Source: Stygiolobus sp037389425 (GTDB lineage: Archaea > Thermoproteota > Thermoprotei_A > Sulfolobales > Sulfolobaceae). Taken from it: DNA of 22,834 nucleotides. Position 1 is the first letter of the stretch. The number at the start of each line of letters is the position of its first letter. Below, in pieces: positions 5,761 to 14,000 of the stretch. The stretch lies in assembly GCF_037389425.1 (NCBI RefSeq), contig NZ_JBBHKR010000006.1, forward strand, positions 1 through 22,834. The letters run 5' to 3'. The notes under the pieces were generated by a model. That model ran no database searches. It was given only the letters and a program-made list of their open reading frames with translations, and was not told where the DNA came from. Made by a program: the position numbers and the translations under genes.

Positions 5761-7779
5761 ATGCCCGAGGGCAATTGCACCGAAGTGAAAATCCCAGACA
5801 CGGAGTTAGTGTTTACTATTTGTGTAGACGCCCTCGGGCTGAAATTAATCCACAATAATAAGGAAGTAACAGTAGACCTGAAGGACTTCGAAAACCCGCT
5901 GGCGCTACGGGCCATCCTAGACCAGGAGTTCGGGATAGACCTAAAGGACACATTAAACGGTAGAGTTGCATTCCATCTGCTGCAAAGCATAAATATCAAT
6001 AAACTCATTAATTCTCTTAATAAAGATAAGGCTATCCCTGAACCCTCGGTTTGTGTCCGTTGGAGTGAAGAATATGGAGAGTGCGTTCAGGAAGTAAAAC
6101 TAGACGGAGGATTAAAATTATTAAACTACAGTTTTGTGACTGAGCATAAAGAAGTAAAAAGAGCATTGAGAGATTATCTTTACTTACTTAAAGGGAAAAT
6201 CACTAAAATAAGGAAAGTTGTCTTAAAAGGAATTCCTCTGAATGAAAACTTAATGAAAGTAGATGTAGAAGGGATAAGTATAATAGGAAACCTGGAGGAG
6301 ATACTTGATTCACTTAAGGGTTACGCTCTTGATACCACAAGAAAACACTTAGTAGCGCAGTTCCTTTATGATAACGCAATAATTGAAGAGGAGATGTTCT
6401 ACAGTCCTGGCCCCTGGGTGATCAATGATAAAATAGTAATTGTAGATAGGGCAGGATATCTTCCACCATGGAAGGACAATATTAAGTACACGTTACCAAA
6501 TAACGGGAACGTTGAAAACGGAATAAAACTGCTTGCAGCAATCGTGAACTCTTATAAGAATCCAGCTAAAGCTATGACAGTAATAAGTTATGGGGTAATT
6601 GCATGGGCTAAACACTTCTTTGTGGAAAACTTTCAATACTTCCCGCATTTAATAATCACAGGTCCTAACGAGACTGGAAAATCCTTACTTATCGATACCT
6701 TAAGGACACTTTATAATTTTCAGGAAGAAGAAAGATCTCCTAAGAGCGACTTCCAATTACGGAAAATGCTAGCTAAGATAACTGTACCAGGGATGCTCAC
6801 AGAAGGCAACTTCTTATTGTCTTTCATCCAGAATAATGAAAAGCTGCTAGCTACGCTCACTGTTTCTGCTACGTCCAATATAATAAGTGAGAGCGGATCC
6901 CATGAATATGGAGGCCTATTTTTAGCAGTAAGGAGCTTAATCATCCCAACTAATCTCGATGTTGATACTCTAGCCCCCTTTGTTAGAGATAAAATGATTA
7001 TCGTGGATATTCCTAAGGACGAAGGGTATACTGAAAAGAATATTAAGACGCCGAGGAGGATGAGTATGCAAGATAAACTCGATTTAATGGCGGTAATGAG
7101 AGAAGCTATCAATATCTTTGAGAAGAAGATAAACGAAATAAAGAATACATTGGCAACAGGAAGTAGGGAAGATGCAGTGAGGTTTTACATTACCCTTGGG
7201 TTTTCTATCCTTAAAGAAATTGCATCTAAATATAACGTAAGTCTGCCAGAACCATATATCCCAGGCTTTTCTGAGACAGATGCAGATTTCAGCGAGATCG
7301 TTAAGGAAGGCTTTATGCAATTCATAAATGAGAAGAAGAACGAATTATTGAAGGTTTCTGGGAAAGACACAGTAGACATAATAGACCCTGTAAATCCCAG
7401 GGCAGCACTGGATAACTACGGCTTTTTCATCAGCACGAAATATTCCGCAGTGGTTTTTACAACGGCATTACTTACGGAATATTCTATGGAGCTCGTCAGG
7501 AGATATGGTTTACCTAAATTATCGTGGAAGAGAATTGCTGAAATTTTAGGAGTAAAAAGAACCAGGGTATTAAGATATGGGCAGGAACTCAATAGTGTAT
7601 TCGAATATCATTATACTGATGATAGAAAGGAGTATTGTAAATCTTTAGACGGAAAACCGCTTGAACCAAATGATAAAAATATTGAACTATGTAAAGAATA
7701 TGGGTATTACGACAGCGAGAACGGGGTATTCAGGGTATACGACGAGACTAAGGACGAAAATGAGGCCCAGGGCAACTGA
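5761..7779 (+). CDS. AAA+/SF3-like replication ATPase with C-terminal HTH (probable plasmid replication protein)
   Basis: About 672 residues. The N-terminal 250 residues show no recognisable primase motifs. The ATPase core starts near 280: Walker A GPNETGKS (301-308), a Walker-B-like VPGMLTEGN, a sensor-like segment RSLIIPTNLD, and PFVRDKMIIVDIP, which fits the arginine-bearing strand of SF3/P4-like helicases. Residues 588-608 (SWKRIAEILGVKRTRVLRYG) are a helix-turn-helix. It most likely opens or unwinds the plasmid origin; the iteron cluster 200-450 bp downstream is a natural target. Three ATGs in tandem follow a ribosome site GAGGTGAT (5749-5756); the third (5761) has the best spacing, and GTG 5752 and ATG 5755/5758 are alternatives. 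The first ~190 bp are visibly more GC-rich than the rest. Confidence 0.82.
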   Translation: MPEGNCTEVKIPDTELVFTICVDALGLKLIHNNKEVTVDLKDFENPLALRAILDQEFGIDLKDTLNGRVAFHLLQSININKLINSLNKDKAIPEPSVCVRWSEEYGECVQEVKLDGGLKLLNYSFVTEHKEVKRALRDYLYLLKGKITKIRKVVLKGIPLNENLMKVDVEGISIIGNLEEILDSLKGYALDTTRKHLVAQFLYDNAIIEEEMFYSPGPWVINDKIVIVDRAGYLPPWKDNIKYTLPNNGNVENGIKLLAAIVNSYKNPAKAMTVISYGVIAWAKHFFVENFQYFPHLIITGPNETGKSLLIDTLRTLYNFQEEERSPKSDFQLRKMLAKITVPGMLTEGNFLLSFIQNNEKLLATLTVSATSNIISESGSHEYGGLFLAVRSLIIPTNLDVDTLAPFVRDKMIIVDIPKDEGYTEKNIKTPRRMSMQDKLDLMAVMREAINIFEKKINEIKNTLATGSREDAVRFYITLGFSILKEIASKYNVSLPEPYIPGFSETDADFSEIVKEGFMQFINEKKNELLKVSGKDTVDIIDPVNPRAALDNYGFFISTKYSAVVFTTALLTEYSMELVRRYGLPKLSWKRIAEILGVKRTRVLRYGQELNSVFEYHYTDDRKEYCKSLDGKPLEPNDKNIELCKEYGYYDSENGVFRVYDETKDENEAQGN

Positions 7780-7803
7780 CAGCATAGCCGTTTCTATCAA
7801 TAA

Positions 7804-7810
7804 TTTTTCT
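7804..7810 (+). terminator. T-rich terminator after the replication ATPase gene
   Basis: TTTTTCT lies 24 bp after the stop codon, a sequence of the type that ends transcription in Sulfolobales. No stem-loop is needed for archaeal termination. Confidence 0.45.
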
Positions 7811-7840
7811 CAATTTTGTAATAAATATTCTAACATCCGT

Positions 7841-7856
7841 TAAACTCCCCAGTTTA
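7841..7856 (-). repeat. TAAACTGGGGAGTTTA motif, perfect, intergenic
   Basis: Downstream of the replication ATPase gene, opposite in orientation to the copy before that gene. Confidence 0.9.
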
Positions 7857-7982
7857 ATTCAAAATATTTGAATATAATAAGAGAAACATATACTGTTTGT
7901 ATTGTTAATGTGTACAAAAACTGACCGTTTTTTTTCTCTTAATAATATAAATATTTCATTGAATTTTCAAATACAAGGTAAC

Positions 7983-8218
7983 GTGTATCAAACTCTACTT
8001 TTTTGCGAGAAAAATGATTGATACACGTGATACACCTAAGCCCTTATTTACTTTCAATTTTATATAAAGATAACGTCAACGTGTATCACGTGTATCATTT
8101 TTAGCAACGTTATGTATCACGTGTATCACGTGTATCACGGCACCCCCCATTTTCAAAAATTTTTAGTGAAATGTAGGGGGTAGGGGTATCTCTATATAGC
8201 CTTGATACACGTGATACA
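7983..8218. repeat. Iteron cluster, unit TGTATCACG, in both orientations
   Basis: Forward units start at 8082, 8091 (last bases differ), 8113, 8122 and 8131, head to tail every 9 bp; a partial unit is at 7983. Inverted two-unit blocks TTGATACACGTGATACA lie at 8018-8034 and 8202-8218. The palindromic core CACGTG appears wherever the sequence GTATCACGTGTATC occurs. The spacing and mixed orientation are typical of initiator-binding iterons; the HTH at the end of the adjacent ATPase could be the reader. Confidence 0.75.
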
Positions 8219-8273
8219 TACTTGATTCATCCTGCCGTTTTTTAGAGCCTTGTAAAAATTCAATTTTTCTCAG

Positions 8274-8289
8274 TAAGCTGGGGAGTTTA
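8274..8289 (+). repeat. TAAACTGGGGAGTTTA-type motif, one mismatch, with conserved T-rich flank
   Basis: Preceded by CAATTTTTCTCAG; lies upstream of the 95-aa gene. Confidence 0.85.
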
Positions 8290-8342
8290 ATTCTAAACTG
8301 AAATGAAAAATTAATAAAAAGGAATGTGGTTAGTATAGTATT

Positions 8343-8630
8343 ATGGAAGTTCTCCCAAGAAAAGGTTATACCATAGACGACCTGGCCAACGCAATGACTG
8401 AGGATGAATACAGAAAGGCCAAGGAGTTCTACAAATTCTTAATGACTATAACTAAGTGCAGTAATGGGGTTTTAACTATAGAGAGAAAGAAGTTAATTGA
8501 TATTGCAGCTGCTTATATGGAATGCACACCTGTGGAAGCTTACAACATTTTGACGAAGATGAAGGGTTACGGTTGGATAAAAACCATGGATACGCATTTT
8601 ATTATAGTTAATATAGAAAAGAAGATATGA
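8343..8630 (+). CDS. Small helical, possibly winged-helix protein (95 aa)
   Basis: No specific family recognised. The sequence is mainly helical (TIDDLANAMTEDEYRKAKEF; LTIERKKLIDIAAAYMECTP; VEAYNILTKMKGYGWIKTMD) and ends with a short strand pair (HFIIVNI), which fits a small winged helix. A TATA-like TTAATAAAAA (8311-8320) lies 27 bp before the ATG, giving a leaderless mRNA. The gene is isolated between the iterons and the long repeat region and is bracketed by two same-orientation TAAACTGGGGAGTTTA-type copies (8274-8289 and 8754-8769), so it could be excised as a 480-bp unit. Its position suggests a replication or partition accessory role, which is unproven. Confidence 0.82.
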   Translation: MEVLPRKGYTIDDLANAMTEDEYRKAKEFYKFLMTITKCSNGVLTIERKKLIDIAAAYMECTPVEAYNILTKMKGYGWIKTMDTHFIIVNIEKKI

Positions 8631-8753
8631 TTTTTATGGAGAGAAAGAAGGGCTTTTTACACAATAAAGGTCCCTGGGCCTAAGCTTTCACTTAATCTTT
8701 TCCACTTCTCAAACCCTAGTAGTAGTTATACATACTAGTTGAATTTTTCTTAG

Positions 8754-8769
8754 TAAACTGGGGAGCTTA
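8754..8769 (+). repeat. TAAACTGGGGAGTTTA-type motif, one mismatch, with conserved T-rich flank
   Basis: Preceded by GAATTTTTCTTAG; lies downstream of the 95-aa gene, in direct orientation to 8274-8289. Confidence 0.85.
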
Positions 8770-9079
8770 TTCAGTTTCATTCTTTGCTTTTATTTCACAA
8801 CAAAAGAGATAAATTATTTTCATTTTTTGCACACTAAACGCAAAAAAGCAATATATTATTTCTTTATGGAGAGACTATTATATCAATGCTCTTTTTAGAG
8901 AACAGTTATTCATTATTATATTATATTGTATATTAGCACTTCACCACCTCACCCTCACCTCTTCTTCACCGTCATCACCACTCCTTCACCTTCACCACCG
9001 TCCTCACTTCTTCTTCTTTTTTCTTCACCGCCAGCCCCTGGGTCCGAGATTCGAATTCGAGACGAGATTCGAGTTCGAG

Positions 9080-9115
9080 GTTAGGGAGGTAAAAAGGTAG
9101 GTTAGGGAGGTAGGT
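9080..9115 (+). repeat. 36-bp direct repeat, copy 1
   Basis: It begins GTTAGGGAGGTAAAAAGG and contains GGTTAGGGAGGTAG as a second inner unit. The same sequence with one extra A recurs at 9768-9804, 688 bp away. Confidence 0.8.
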
Positions 9116-9130
9116 AAGGAAGGTTCTGGA

Positions 9131-9255
9131 GGCAGGTAAGGAGGGCAAGGCTATGCAAATGCCAGAATGCTATACCAGGCAAGCTAGGCAGCTAGGCAAA
9201 GCTGCTATGCCAGGCAAAAGCTATGCTAGCAGGCAATGCCAGGCAAGGCTAGCAA
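9131..9255 (+). repeat. Degenerate AGGCAA/GCTATGC repeat tract
   Basis: Short words AGGCAA, GCTAGGC, GCTATGC and ATGCCAGGC recur in irregular order for about 125 bp. No period is constant and no frame is protein-like. Locally GC-richer than its surroundings. Confidence 0.65.
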
Positions 9256-9263
9256 TTAAAATC

Positions 9264-9290
9264 GGGGTTAAGGGGCGATAGCCCCTTATA
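9264..9290 (+). repeat. Hairpin repeat 1 (GGGGTTAAGGGGC, loop GATA)
   Basis: Stem AAGGGGC/GCCCCTT with loop GATA, preceded by GGGGTT and followed by ATA. First of four copies. Confidence 0.8.
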
Positions 9291-9537
9291 CTAATTAATG
9301 TAAAAATGTATATTCTTAAAAAGAGAAGAGTAGAGACTAAAGAGAGGAGCAATAAGGGTTAGCGCAGTCGTATTTTTGTAGTGTTTATGTACTATTATTT
9401 ATGTAGAGAAAGAATAGTAAGGCTGTAGGACCCTGTAAAGTAAAATAGTTAGTTAGAATGGGATTAGAAGGTATTAGGTTGTTAAGGCTAAGTTACAAGA
9501 GTAAGTAGGTCCGTGTTAATAACTGCTTAAACGAACT

Positions 9538-9564
9538 GGGGTTAAGGGGCGTAAGCCCCTTATA
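9538..9564 (+). repeat. Hairpin repeat 2 (loop GTAA)
   Basis: Same stem AAGGGGC/GCCCCTT, loop changed to GTAA, preceded by CTGGGGTT and followed by ATAGAAAAT. Confidence 0.8.
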
Positions 9565-9705
9565 GAAAATTAGTATTTAGAAAACTCTGGAACTGTATAA
9601 ATTGTTAGTCTTATGCTCTGGCGCTGAAGTTAGAAAAGCAGTTAGTAGGTCCGGAATTGATAAACAGTCAAGGAGGTCCTACGCAAGAAGAATAGTAGAA
9701 AGGCT

Positions 9706-9732
9706 GGGGTTAAGGGGCGATAGCCCCTTATA
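9706..9732 (+). repeat. Hairpin repeat 3 (loop GATA)
   Basis: Same stem, loop GATA, preceded by CTGGGGTT and followed by ATAGAAAA. Confidence 0.8.
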
Positions 9733-9767
9733 GAAAAAATAGAACTTTGATGTGAAAATAGAGAGAA

Positions 9768-9804
9768 GTTAGGGAGGTAAAAAGGTAGGTTAGGGAGGTA
9801 GGTG
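9768..9804 (+). repeat. 36-bp direct repeat, copy 2
   Basis: Repeats 9080-9115 with one added A in the A-run. It lies between hairpin repeats 3 and 4. Confidence 0.8.
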
Positions 9805-9833
9805 TGTTTAGTTAGTAGGTAAGTCAGGAACTG

Positions 9834-9859
9834 GGGTTAAGGGGCGAAGCCCCTTATAG
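9834..9859 (+). repeat. Hairpin repeat 4 (loop GAA)
   Basis: Same stem AAGGGGC/GCCCCTT with a three-base loop GAA. The stem is unchanged over all four copies while the loop varies. Confidence 0.8.
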
Positions 9860-10614
9860 AAAATAGAATTCTAGATGAGGAGAATTATGTTAGGATAAAG
9901 AGAGTTAAGGATTAGTAAAATAGGACCCTGGATCTGTTAGTAGGTGCTTATAATAGTTAAGCTATAGGACCGTGGTTAAAAGGGTTAGGGGAAAAGGACC
10001 CTGGAGCTAATAATAGAGTTTGGAGTTAAAGTAGCAGGAAAGGAGAATAGTAAGATTTGCAGAGCAAAAAAGAGTAGTAGTTAACAAAGCAGAGCAAATA
10101 AGCAAAGTTAGAAACAAAGAATAGTAAGCAGTTAGTGAAAAGCAGGAGGCAAAGCTAGAGTTAGAATAGAGTAAGAGAAAAGGGGTAAAGAATAGTAAAG
10201 CAGTAAAAGTAGAAAGAGAGTTAGGAGAAGCAAAGAGAATAGTTAGTAAAGTGAGCAAAGCTGCAGATAGTAAAAGCAAAAGAGTAAGCAATTAGATTGG
10301 AAGAATAAGCAAAAGCAGAAAGCAAAGATGCAAAAGCAAAAAAGAAAGCAAAAAGGACCGGGCGTGAGCCCGAAAAACCGGGTATAGAAATTTTGATATA
10401 AAGTTTGAAAAAAATCGAATCGATTGGGTATATAGATGAAACGCGGTACGCGAAGTTGCATAACCGAAGCACAAAGTAAAATATCCACAGCATAAAGTTA
10501 CATAATAACTGCATTAATTCTAATGTTGAATAATTCTTTCTACTGAGGTATAAAATTTGCATAGTTAGACTATGAGGGGTTTTTAAATATTTACTATTAT
10601 TAGGATGAGGAAAG

Positions 10615-11097
10615 ATGGGAGAAGAAGTAAATAATCAGTCTGTTCAAAACCAACCTCAGTTAAATCAAAATAATTTAAACAAGGGAGATAATATTTCTTC
10701 TAATGAAGAGAATGTAAATGAAAAGAAGAAAGAAGAACAGAAAAGTAAGAAGCAGAAAGTAGAGAAGAAGAAAAATGATGATTACTTATTATTAGTATAT
10801 CCAGAAAAAGCAAAGTCTTTCAGAGCAAAAGTACAAAATTGTATTATTGAAATATTAAAGAAAAACGAGTTAATGAACGAGAAAGACTTAGTTCTGCAGT
10901 TAATATTCGAATGCGAAGCTGCTAAAGAGTACTATAAAGTAACTCACGAGACTCAGTACTTGAGGAGAATTATATGGAAGATGGCGAAAGACAGGATAAT
11001 TCTTAGAGCTAAAATAGTGGGAGATGAGAGGTATACGTGGTATCTATTACCAGAGAACTTAGAAAAAGTAAAGGATAAGTTATTGCGTAGGACCTAA
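10615..11097 (+). CDS. DNA-binding-like protein with disordered N-terminus and winged-helix-like C-terminus (160 aa)
   Basis: Residues 1-53 are low complexity, first Gln/Asn-rich and then Lys/Glu-rich (EKKKEEQKSKKQKVEKKKND). Residues about 57-155 look like a winged helix (VQNCIIEILKKNELMNEKDL; YLRRIIWKMAKDRIILRAKI; wing DERYTWYLLPEN). A TATA-like TTTTTAAATAT ends about 25 bp before the ATG. It is the first gene to the right of the repeat-rich region and converges with the TraG-like gene, overlapping it by 18 bp. A basic protein at this place may bind the repeats, for replication, partition or transfer initiation; this is inferred from position. Confidence 0.82.
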   Translation: MGEEVNNQSVQNQPQLNQNNLNKGDNISSNEENVNEKKKEEQKSKKQKVEKKKNDDYLLLVYPEKAKSFRAKVQNCIIEILKKNELMNEKDLVLQLIFECEAAKEYYKVTHETQYLRRIIWKMAKDRIILRAKIVGDERYTWYLLPENLEKVKDKLLRRT

Positions 11098-14000
11098 TAA
11101 GATAGTTTTCTTAGTCCCAGCTGCTTGGATTAAGATCTTATTTTCTTTCAGTTTTACGTCATCTAGGATCTCTGGGTCTTTAGCTGCTGACTTAAGAAAC
11201 TCCAAATCAGTTTTAAGTACCCTGTACTGCTTATCTCCTATCCTTATTATTGCGTAATCTTTATCCTCCTTGAGAATCTCTATCGTTACTTCCTTCAGCG
11301 TTAAACTCCCCAGTTTAAGCTCGGTATCCTGGGCATTATTAGTAGCAGTTGCAGCAATAGTTTGTGCTCCCTGGGTCAGCGCTGGAACCGTTTCCTGCTT
11401 ACTTTCCTTACTTTCGGGCTCTTCACTCTTAGTAAACTCCCCAGTTTCCTCTGCTTTATTCTTTGTTTCTGATGCTTCTTGTTCTACTTTTTGTTTGATT
11501 TTCACTGAGAATATTTTGACTTTCTGTTTATATTCTGTGGAAATATTAGTGTCCGCCATAAATTCGTCGTAGATCTTCTTCAGTTTCTCGAAACCATTTT
11601 CATCAGTGTATAGTCTAATCTCTTTAAAGAGATCAGTAATGTTAAGGTACTTCAACATGTTACGTTTTACCTGCTCCGAGTGTGTGCTGAGTTCGTTAGG
11701 TGATTCTACCTCTACAGCTATTGCTTCGTCATACCTAGGCCTCAATGTCTCGCGGTCGTAAGGAAACGCTACGAAATCTGGTCTTACATCGCCTTGCTGT
11801 TTACCTGCTACTACTACCAGTCCTTCTTTGTAAAGTTTAGAAATAACTCTGAGGGACACTTTCTTCCCTACCTCGTTCTCTACTATCCCCTTGAGGGGGA
11901 ACAATCCTTTACCGTATTGAAGTATTTTCTTCCCTTTGATCTTCTCGACTGAGATATAACCATGAGCCTCCAATTTGTTGACAGCGTCTTCTACTTTCTC
12001 TCTATCAACTCCTAATTTCCTTACTAAGTCTACTAAAGCTATGCAATGATTTCCATTTTCGCATGAGCTTTTGAAAGTTTCATAAAGTATCAATTTAGCT
12101 AAAACATCTGGTTTTTCTTCAACATATTTTAAGATAGGATTGAGAATTGCAGTAACGTCTGCTTCGCTTACGTCTTGTGCTTCATACTTCTTCATTCTTT
12201 CAATTACATTCGTAATTGATTTTGGATCCTTCTTAAAGTCCTCCCAATCAATATTAGTTCTTATAGGAATTATTTTATCGTCAGGCTTCCTCGGGGTTAT
12301 GATAATAGTAGCCTGACCTACAGATTGAGACGGGAGTATTTTTACGAGCTCGTTCTTGAACTCAGGGAATATTTCGGCAAATTTCTCAGCGTCTGAACCT
12401 TGCATCTTCATCAAGAACTTTACCCCAGTGTTACTCATCAATGATTTCAGTAAGTTCATATCGATCTGTCCAGTGTGCTGATGTGCTAATAGAAGATGCA
12501 TCCCGTATTTTCTAGCCTCAGCTAAAACTGTGTCTATCAAGGACAAATCAGCGATGTTCTGGAACTCGTCTATGGCAATGATTACTGGAATTCTTTCCAT
12601 GTTAAGTTGTGCTCTAGCTAACGCATAGTACCAGATCTTAAACAACCATCCTGCCATGATAAGAAATGATACTTGATCACCTACAGCTCCCTTAGAAGCA
12701 TTAATGATTATTACGTTCCCTGGAGCAAATAATGTATTATCATCTATCGTATTTTTAGAGAATATCCTCTGCAAAAGCTCATTTGTTGCTAACATTTCGA
12801 TCCTGCTCAGAGCGGAAACGAACGTAGTATCATCTAAATCCTGGAAAAGTTCCAGTTTCTCTTCCCAATCTTTGCTGTTTATCGGTAAATCTAGCGTGCC
12901 GTTTCTTAATCCTATTATAATATTGTACAAATCACGAAATGTTGGCTCAGGGTTCTTCTGATAAAGCAACTGCAACGCGTTCTGAATGATGTACTTTACG
13001 TAAACTGCTCCTTCTTTCAAGGCAAATAATTTTTCAAAGATTTCCATAACGTTAGCGAATCCCAAAAGTAGGGCTTGTTGAGCGTTGGGTAACTTCGGTA
13101 GTGCTATCGGATTAACTGAAATTGGGGCCTCAACTGGATGAAAGTAAAAGAGTTGTTTATCTGGGTCAAAGTTGTTATGATAATTTGCATAGAACGATAG
13201 CATTTCTTCCGCAAAGTCACCGTGAGGATCCATAATCACAGTTATGATTTTTGGATAAGCTTCTCTAATTCTCTTCAGTAAAATCCTCATTGTACTAGTT
13301 TTCCCGGCACCAGTCCCTCCAATTATGTAAGCGTGCCTGTAGAAGTCCTCCAGTTCTAGCTGGACTTCTTTCCCACTATAAGTAAGCTTACCAATTCTGA
13401 ACCCTCTACGATTAGGTACTATATCTGGTAATAACCCTCCTATAGAAAACTGGACTGGAATTACTGACGGATTAGGTATCACTGCAACTTTTTTACTAAT
13501 TTTCCCTTCATCGACCCAGAGCCATCTCTTTAGTTTTAATGAATGAAATCTGGGGATCCGGGGGATATTATCTTCCCAACCCTTAGTTTTCCTAATTTCT
13601 AAGTGTAATTTTCCAGACCTAGTTAAGATAAATTGCTGGAGCTGTTTAGTTAATTCTTTTATTCTTTTTTTGTCGTCTGAGAGTATGTATGACTGAAGAT
13701 AATATATGTTATCTTTCGCAAATTGCTCTAGTCTTGAAGCTAACACTTCTCTCTGTCTTTTGCCTATGACACTTTGATTCCTTTTCAATTTATCAGAATA
13801 TTTAAGAAATATATCATTGAGCCGCGGTTCTAGGACTATCCAGAGCCTTAATTGCTCCCCTGGCTGTAGCTTAGTCAGAAAGCTGCTAAAGTCGTTAAAC
13901 TCGGCGCCCCAATAGAAGTCCTTCTCGTTTTTGAACAAAACACGACCTATGAATTTAGGGAGCGGAACGTCAACATTTTCGTTAACACCGAAATCTTTCC

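Larger units (their letters stand above)
7780..8342. other. Intergenic origin-like region: AT-rich stretch plus iterons
   Basis: No gene is seen. From left to right it holds a T-rich possible terminator (7804-7810), a TAAACTGGGGAGTTTA copy (7841-7856), an AT-rich stretch (7857-7980) with an imperfect inverted repeat AAGAGAAA/TTTCTCTT (7877-7884 and 7935-7942), TGTATCACG repeats in both directions (7983-8218), a G-rich run (8174-8186) and another motif copy (8274-8289). An AT-rich element plus iterons next to a replication ATPase gene fits a replication origin; this is inference. Confidence 0.55.
8631..10614. other. About 2 kb repeat-rich, gene-poor region; candidate origin of replication or transfer
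   Basis: No convincing gene on either strand. The plus strand is pyrimidine-rich at 8938-9045 (many CAC, CTT, TTC) and then purine-rich for over 1.2 kb (9080-10370). Within it are a duplicated CGAGATTCGArTTCGAG element (9048-9080), a ~36-bp repeat seen twice, a degenerate AGGC/GCTA tract, four GGGGTTAAGGGGC hairpins, repeated AGGACCCTG (9429, 9923, 9997) and TAGTAGGTCC-like elements (9503, 9645). I recall that Sulfolobus conjugative plasmids carry a conserved noncoding section rich in direct and inverted repeats regarded as the replication origin; this region fits that description. Confidence 0.6.

Noticed and set aside
5749..5770. Primase domain at the start of the replication ATPase
   Set aside because: I looked for AEP-type (hhhDhD/E) and zinc-finger motifs in the N-terminal 250 residues and saw none.
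6720..7379. Minus-strand frames opposite the replication ATPase
   Set aside because: Antisense shadows of a clearly coding gene with intact ATPase motifs.
7661..7843. Plus-strand 60-codon frame overlapping the end of the replication ATPase gene
   Set aside because: Mostly inside the ATPase gene in another frame, unlike any protein I know, and without a ribosome site.
9264..9859. Possible CRISPR array made of the four hairpin repeats
   Set aside because: Only four repeats, spaced 128-274 bp apart, with large unequal intervals that themselves share repeats; no leader or cas genes are seen.
10007..10562. Several minus-strand frames of 60-113 codons in the purine-rich region
   Set aside because: Their Leu/Phe/Ser/Cys-rich translations follow from reading a purine-rich strand backwards; they overlap each other, lack promoters or ribosome sites, and look like composition artefacts.
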